This document shows positions 59,653-64,000 of a stretch of 64,000 bases of DNA, piece after piece. Numbering within the stretch: position 1 is the first letter of the stretch; every line of letters starts with the position of its first letter. The stretch spans positions 1,584,555 through 1,648,554 of the forward strand of contig NZ_SWKR01000002.1 of NCBI RefSeq assembly GCF_005144715.1, read 5' to 3'. The notes beneath the pieces were generated by a model. That model made no database searches and was not told the origin of the DNA. It saw only the letters and a program-made list of their open reading frames with translations. The position numbers and the translations under genes are program-made. Origin of the DNA: Sphingomonas baiyangensis (GTDB taxonomy: Bacteria; Pseudomonadota; Alphaproteobacteria; Sphingomonadales; Sphingomonadaceae).

Positions 59653-62161
59653 GGCCGAGCCCCAGTTCGCGCAGTGCGGCAAAGGCATTGTCGGCGCGCG
59701 GCGGCTGCGGCGCGGCGGGCGGCGGCACGCGGCGACCGCGCCAGGCCCAGCGTGGCGGCCCCTCGGGCGCGCGATCGGGGCGGAAGCCGAGCTGTGCCAT
59801 CAGTCGCGCGAAGCTGTCGGGCCCGATACCGATCGAGGTGGCGAGCGCCAGATCGGGAATGAACGGCGCGCGCCCCTTGCGGGCGTCGTGCGCGGCACGC
59901 GCGATGCGCTCGACAAGATCGACGCGCACCGCCTGCACGCCGATGCGGCGAAAGCCGTTGGCGAGCGTCGCCTCGGGCGCGCGGGCGGGCAGCACCGTCG
60001 CGCCGTCGGGTGGCGGGGTGGCAGTCGCATCAACGCTCCGCGCCGCGCACAACGCCGCGCGCCAGCGTTGCGCCGCCGGCTTGAGCAGGCGGGGATCGAA
60101 CAGATCGAGCGTGCCGACGACGACGCCCGCCTGGCGCAGCCAGCGCCGCGCGCCCGGATCGAGCGCGTCAAGCGGCTGTGCCACGACGTCGCGCGGCACG
60201 ATGCCGCCGGCATCGGCGATGGCGGCGGCGACGGCGCGCAGCGGCGGCGGCGCCACCGGATCGCGCGCGGCCGTGTCGAGCCGCGCGAGCACCGGCGCAT
60301 GGCGCGCGGTCTGCGTCGCGATCCAGCGATCGAGCCGCGCTGCGACGGCGGTGCGCGTCGCCTTGTCGAGCACGCCCAGCGCCCGGTCGAGCCGGACGCG
60401 CGGGCGCGAGATCGCCGGCCCCGCCTCGATACGCGCGACGCTGCCGCCGGCCCAGTGGATCACCGGCGCGCCGCCCGCGTCGCCGGCAAGCGCCAAGGCG
60501 CGATCATCGGCCGCGACGAGCGCCGCCGCACGGCGTGCGAACTCGCCGCCCAGCCGCTTTTCGGCAGCCGCGATCAGCAGCCTCTTGTCGTCGGCGGTGG
60601 CATCGGGCGACACCGTGAAGCTGAAGCCGTCGATCCGCCCCAGCACATGCTCCTCGACCAGCACCTCGCCGCCCTCGCCGATGGTGACGGGCAGATGCGA
60701 TGCATCGGCGCCTATTTTGCGCAGCAGCACGCTGGTGCGCTTGTCGACGAAGCGCTGTTGCAGGCTGGCATGGAGCGCGTCGGACAGTCGCTCCTCGACC
60801 GCGCGGGTGCGCGCAGCCCAATGCTCGGGGTCTTCAAGCCAGTCGACGCGGTGCGCGATATAGGCCCAACTGCGCACCGCCGCGATGCGTCCCGCCAGCG
60901 TCTCGACATCGCCTGCCAGCCGATCGAGCCGCTGCAGTTCGTCGGCGAACCAGACATGCGGCAGATGCCCGCGCCCCTCGCTCAGATGCCGGAACACGCG
61001 CCCGACGAAGCGCGCATGCGGATCGACGCCGAGCTTGCGGAAATCGGGCAGGCCGCACGCCGCCCACAACCGCTCGACGACGCGCGGATGGCGGCAGCGC
61101 TCGCGCACCCAGTCCTCCTCTGCCAGCCGCTTGAGCACCGCCAGATCGGTCGCCTGCGGCGCGGCGCGCAGTAGTTCGTGGACGGGCCGCTGCTCGAGAC
61201 TATCGATCAATGCGTCGAGCGAAGCGAAATCGGGCTCGCCATCGCGCCAGTAGAGGTGCGAGAGCGGCGGCACGTGATGGCCCTCGATCGCGAGCACTTC
61301 CTCGGGGGTGAAGGCGTCGGACCCCTGCTCGTGCAGTGCGCCGAAGCTGCCGTCGCGCTGGTGACGCCCGGCGCGCCCGGCGATCTGCGCCATCTCGGCC
61401 ACCGTCAGCCGGCGGCGGCGGCGGCCGTCGAACTTGTGAAGCCCCGCGAACGCGATATGCGCGACGTCCATGTTGAGCCCCATGCCGATCGCATCGGTGG
61501 CGACGAGATAGTCGACCTCGCCGGCCTGGAACATCGCCACCTGCGCGTTGCGCGTGCGCGGAGAAAGCGCGCCCATCACCACCGCCGCGCCGCCGCGCAG
61601 CCGGCGGATCGTCTCGGCGACGGCATAGACTTCCTCGGCCGAAAAGGCGACGATCGCCGAGCGGCGCGGCAGGCGCGATAGCTTGCTCGCGCCGGCATAG
61701 CTGAGCGTCGAGAAGCGCGGGCGGCCGATGATCTCGGCCTCGGGCACCAGCGCCTTGACCATCGGCGCGAGCGAACCCGAGCCCAGGATCATCGTCTCCT
61801 CGCGTCCGCGCGCGTTGAGCAGGCGATCGGTGAACACATGGCCGCGCTCGGGATCGGCGCCCAGCTGCGCTTCGTCGATGGCGACGAACGCCGCTTCGCG
61901 ATTCGTGGGCATCGATTCTGCGGTGCACAGCAGCCAGCGCGCGCCCGGCGGCATGATCTTTTCCTCGCCGGTGAGCAGCGCCACCTCGCGCGGCCCTTTG
62001 ATGGCCACCACGCGATCATACACCTCGCGCGCCAGCAGCCGCAGCGGAAAGCCCATGATGCCGCTCGAATGGCCGCACAGCCGCTCGACCGCCAGATGCG
62101 TCTTGCCGGTATTGGTCGGCCCGAGCACGGCGGTGACGGGGCTACGCGCGAACTGGCTCAT
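59645..62161 (-). CDS. SUV3-like DEAD/DEAH-type RNA helicase
   Basis: 838 residues. Motif I GPTNTGKTHLAVERL near residue 14, motif II AIDEAQLG (DEAQ type), motif III GSGSLAPM, and the C-terminal RecA half with FSAEEVYAVAE, ATDAIGMGLNMDV and QIAGRAGRHQRDG. This pattern is that of mitochondrial SUV3 and its alphaproteobacterial homologues. The long Ala/Arg-rich C-terminal half (about 480-838) has no known motif. Likely an RNA turnover helicase, coupled to the S4 protein gene. Confidence 0.94.
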   Translation of the reverse strand: MSQFARSPVTAVLGPTNTGKTHLAVERLCGHSSGIMGFPLRLLAREVYDRVVAIKGPREVALLTGEEKIMPPGARWLLCTAESMPTNREAAFVAIDEAQLGADPERGHVFTDRLLNARGREETMILGSGSLAPMVKALVPEAEIIGRPRFSTLSYAGASKLSRLPRRSAIVAFSAEEVYAVAETIRRLRGGAAVVMGALSPRTRNAQVAMFQAGEVDYLVATDAIGMGLNMDVAHIAFAGLHKFDGRRRRRLTVAEMAQIAGRAGRHQRDGSFGALHEQGSDAFTPEEVLAIEGHHVPPLSHLYWRDGEPDFASLDALIDSLEQRPVHELLRAAPQATDLAVLKRLAEEDWVRERCRHPRVVERLWAACGLPDFRKLGVDPHARFVGRVFRHLSEGRGHLPHVWFADELQRLDRLAGDVETLAGRIAAVRSWAYIAHRVDWLEDPEHWAARTRAVEERLSDALHASLQQRFVDKRTSVLLRKIGADASHLPVTIGEGGEVLVEEHVLGRIDGFSFTVSPDATADDKRLLIAAAEKRLGGEFARRAAALVAADDRALALAGDAGGAPVIHWAGGSVARIEAGPAISRPRVRLDRALGVLDKATRTAVAARLDRWIATQTARHAPVLARLDTAARDPVAPPPLRAVAAAIADAGGIVPRDVVAQPLDALDPGARRWLRQAGVVVGTLDLFDPRLLKPAAQRWRAALCAARSVDATATPPPDGATVLPARAPEATLANGFRRIGVQAVRVDLVERIARAAHDARKGRAPFIPDLALATSIGIGPDSFARLMAQLGFRPDRAPEGPPRWAWRGRRVPPPAAPQPPRADNAFAALRELGLGHG

Positions 62162-62345
62162 GGCATCGCCAACATCGTGGTTCGCGGCAGCGTGCGCAAG
62201 CGCGAACGCTTCGTCGCCCCATGCGAACGCTCCGGCGCAAGGCGTCGAGGCCGCGCCGGCAGTTAATTTGACTTTAGCATCTGGCCCCCACAGTCATCGC
62301 GCTGTGGCCGGGGACGGGCGGCCACGAAACGGGGCGGCACTTCAC

Positions 62346-63842
62346 TTGTTCTTGCGCAGCGAACACGGTCTGGTCGAAGGCGGCAGCGCGTCCGCCGCCA
62401 GCTTCGGGCGCGCGCTCGCTACCGCACCGGCGCCGGGGTGGCGCGAGAAGCTCGCGCAGCTCGATCTCGTCACCGATCTCGGCAGCCAGATCGGCTCGCG
62501 CAGCTGGTTCCGCGGCGCCGCGACCTGCACTGCGCTGTGCACCATCACGCTGCTGTTGTCGCCGGGCTTCGAACGCCCGATCCACGGCTATGCGCCGCCG
62601 CCTGCCGCCGCCGATCGCGACGAGCTGGCGTCACAATCGATCATGCCGCTGGCCTATGGCGCCACCACCGGCCGGCGCATGGGCGCGAACGAGCTGGTGC
62701 GCGTACTGCCTGACACGCCCGAACGCCCCATCCTCGAAATGAACGCCACGCTGGGCGCGGGCGACGGCCTGCGCCGCGCGCTCGAACGCACCGGTGTGGG
62801 GCGCGGCGAAGCCGAGCGCGCCGCTGCGCTGGTCGACGGCGCCGTCGGGCTCGACAATCTGGGCGCGGGCACACGGCTCGACGTGACGCTGGGGCGCCGG
62901 GCGACCAAGGACGTACCGCGCCCGCTCGAAAAGCTCACCTTCCGCGCGCGCTTCGATCTCGCGCTCGAGCTTGCGCGCATGCCCGATGGTCTGGCGCTGC
63001 GGCGCATTCCCATTGCGATCGACAATACGCCGCTGCGCGTGCGCGGGCGCGTGGGATCGAGCCTGTATCGCTCGGCACGCGCGGCGGGTGCGCCCGCCAA
63101 GGCGGTGGAAGCATTCATCAAGTCGATCGCAACGCGCGTGCCGATGTCGCGGATCGGCAGCGACGACGAATTCGACCTGATCGTCGAGCAGGCGCGTGCC
63201 GAAACGGGCGAGGTGCGGCTGGGCAAGCTGCTCTATGCCGAGGTCGACCAGGGCGAACGCGCGGTCAAGCTGGTGCGCTGGGAAGCCGATGGCCGCACGC
63301 AATGGTATGATCCCAAGGGCGTCGGCGAGCGCCACGGCATGATGCAGATGCCGGTATCGGCGCGCATCTCGTCGGGCTTCGGCTGGCGGCGCCATCCGGT
63401 GTTGGGCTTCCGCCGGCTGCACAAGGGCATGGATTTCGCGGCGCCCCATGGCACGCCGATCCGCGCCGCCGCCGACGGCAACGTCGCCTATGCCGGCCGC
63501 AACGGCGGCTACGGCAATTTCGTCAAGCTCACGCACGGCCAGGGGCTGGCGACGGGCTATGGCCATATGAGCCGCATCGCGGTGCGATCGGGCACGCGCG
63601 TGAGCAAGGGCGACGTGATCGGCTATGTCGGCTCGACCGGCCTTTCGACCGGCCCGCACCTGCATTACGAATTGTGGCGCAACGGCGCGCCGATCAATCC
63701 GACCTCGGTTTCGTTCTCGACGGTCGACCGGCTGACGGGTGGCGACCTTTCGCAGTTCCGCTCGCTCGTTTCGCGGCTGATGGCGGTGCCGGTGGGCGCC
63801 GCGCGCAAGGCCGAAACCGAAGACGCCGCACAGGCCGAATAG
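62346..63842 (+). CDS. M23 family metallopeptidase with N-terminal anchor
   Basis: About 498 residues. One hydrophobic segment near 58-75 (TCTALCTITLLLSPGF) anchors it; a LysM/OapA-like intermediate region follows. The M23 domain near 360-460 has HKGMDFAAPHGTPI (first zinc His and Asp), GYGHMSRI and GPHLHYELW (HxH). This is the form of a DD-endopeptidase or EnvC/NlpD-like amidase activator, with catalytic residues intact. The start is not ATG: the frame is open to 61728 across the helicase gene. TTG 62346 begins a sequence like sphingomonad homologues; GTG 62304 is another option. Confidence 0.88.
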   Translation: MFLRSEHGLVEGGSASAASFGRALATAPAPGWREKLAQLDLVTDLGSQIGSRSWFRGAATCTALCTITLLLSPGFERPIHGYAPPPAAADRDELASQSIMPLAYGATTGRRMGANELVRVLPDTPERPILEMNATLGAGDGLRRALERTGVGRGEAERAAALVDGAVGLDNLGAGTRLDVTLGRRATKDVPRPLEKLTFRARFDLALELARMPDGLALRRIPIAIDNTPLRVRGRVGSSLYRSARAAGAPAKAVEAFIKSIATRVPMSRIGSDDEFDLIVEQARAETGEVRLGKLLYAEVDQGERAVKLVRWEADGRTQWYDPKGVGERHGMMQMPVSARISSGFGWRRHPVLGFRRLHKGMDFAAPHGTPIRAAADGNVAYAGRNGGYGNFVKLTHGQGLATGYGHMSRIAVRSGTRVSKGDVIGYVGSTGLSTGPHLHYELWRNGAPINPTSVSFSTVDRLTGGDLSQFRSLVSRLMAVPVGAARKAETEDAAQAE

Positions 63843-63888
63843 CCGCGCTGTCACATAACTGCCGCATCACGCCAGCATAGCACCGGCG

Positions 63889-64000
63889 ATGCGTATCCCC
63901 GTCGTGATGCTCGCCGCGCTGCTCGGCGCGTGCACCCCCACCCCGCGCCCCGCCGTCGCCCCTACCGCTCCCGCCGCCGAGGCGCGTGCGCCGGTGACGA
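63889..64000 (+). CDS. lipoprotein, 5' part only
   Basis: 37 codons before the window ends. MRIPVVMLAALLGACTPTP is a lipoprotein signal with lipobox LGAC (Cys15), then a Pro/Ala-rich linker. Function cannot be told from this part. It follows the M23 peptidase in the same direction after 46 bases. Confidence 0.7.
   Translation, partial: MRIPVVMLAALLGACTPTPRPAVAPTAPAAEARAPVT

Noticed and set aside
62268..62296. TTGACT as a -35 element for the M23 gene
   Set aside because: No acceptable -10 hexamer at 16-18 bases downstream.

Overview
The window looks like chromosomal DNA of a sphingomonad (Alphaproteobacteria, Sphingomonadaceae). It has very high GC, tightly overlapping operons (TGATG and ATGA junctions), a short-chain-fatty-acyl-CoA regulator of the ScfR/PccR family, a CtrA-type box, a PrsK/PrsR/PrsT PEP-CTERM regulatory set, a CioAB-type quinol oxidase and a SUV3-like helicase. 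I see no rRNA, tRNA, insertion sequence, prophage or CRISPR array. The window cuts a gene at both ends: an HlyD-type adaptor at the left and a lipoprotein at the right.

Layout. 1-9239 (minus): six genes encoding two complete type I secretion sets (TolC, ABC exporter, HlyD, then TolC, ABC exporter, HlyD). 9463-18521 (minus): a ten-gene operon for propionyl-CoA use, in the order pccB, two small unknown genes, methylmalonyl-CoA epimerase, an enoyl-CoA hydratase, methylmalonyl-CoA mutase, bioB, a DUF4160/DUF2442 pair and pccA. A divergent ScfR-type regulator at 18620 shares TTTGCAAA-like operators with it. 20021-22661: CioA, CioB and a 43-residue DUF2474 partner. 22857-25240: an FKBP isomerase, ribosomal protein S21 and an MHS-family permease. 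25341-29572 (minus): a response regulator, a hybrid histidine kinase and an EAL phosphodiesterase. 29573-30042 holds a perfect CtrA box, a 17-codon ORF, a strong intrinsic terminator and two dyads ahead of ugd (UDP-glucose dehydrogenase). 31407-34646: a peptide-ligase-like trio (circularly permuted ATP-grasp, alpha-E, transglutaminase-like). 34735-37445: a periplasmic redoxin and DsbD/ScsB. 37498-43934 (minus): valine degradation, whose end product feeds the propionyl-CoA operon. 44144-48351: two ferritin-like proteins, a Crp-like regulator, an anti-sigma factor and an ECF sigma factor. 48428-50524: S9 peptidase. 50584-57397: PrsT, PrsR, PrsK and an exosortase-associated sugar transferase. 57558-63842: ManC, a small HNH protein, FdxA, an S4-domain protein, a SUV3-like helicase and an M23 peptidase.

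How it fits together. Valine and propionate carbon pass through propionyl-CoA and methylmalonyl-CoA to succinyl-CoA; biotin synthase sits in the same operon as the biotin-dependent carboxylase. The most unusual points are these. pccA carries an in-frame palindromic repeat and, further on, a frameshift at a CG dinucleotide run just before its biotin domain. A CtrA box heads a micro-ORF/terminator locus. GGAACC elements at nearly identical positions precede the ECF sigma gene and the ferritin-like genes. The transglutaminase-like protein lacks its catalytic cysteine.
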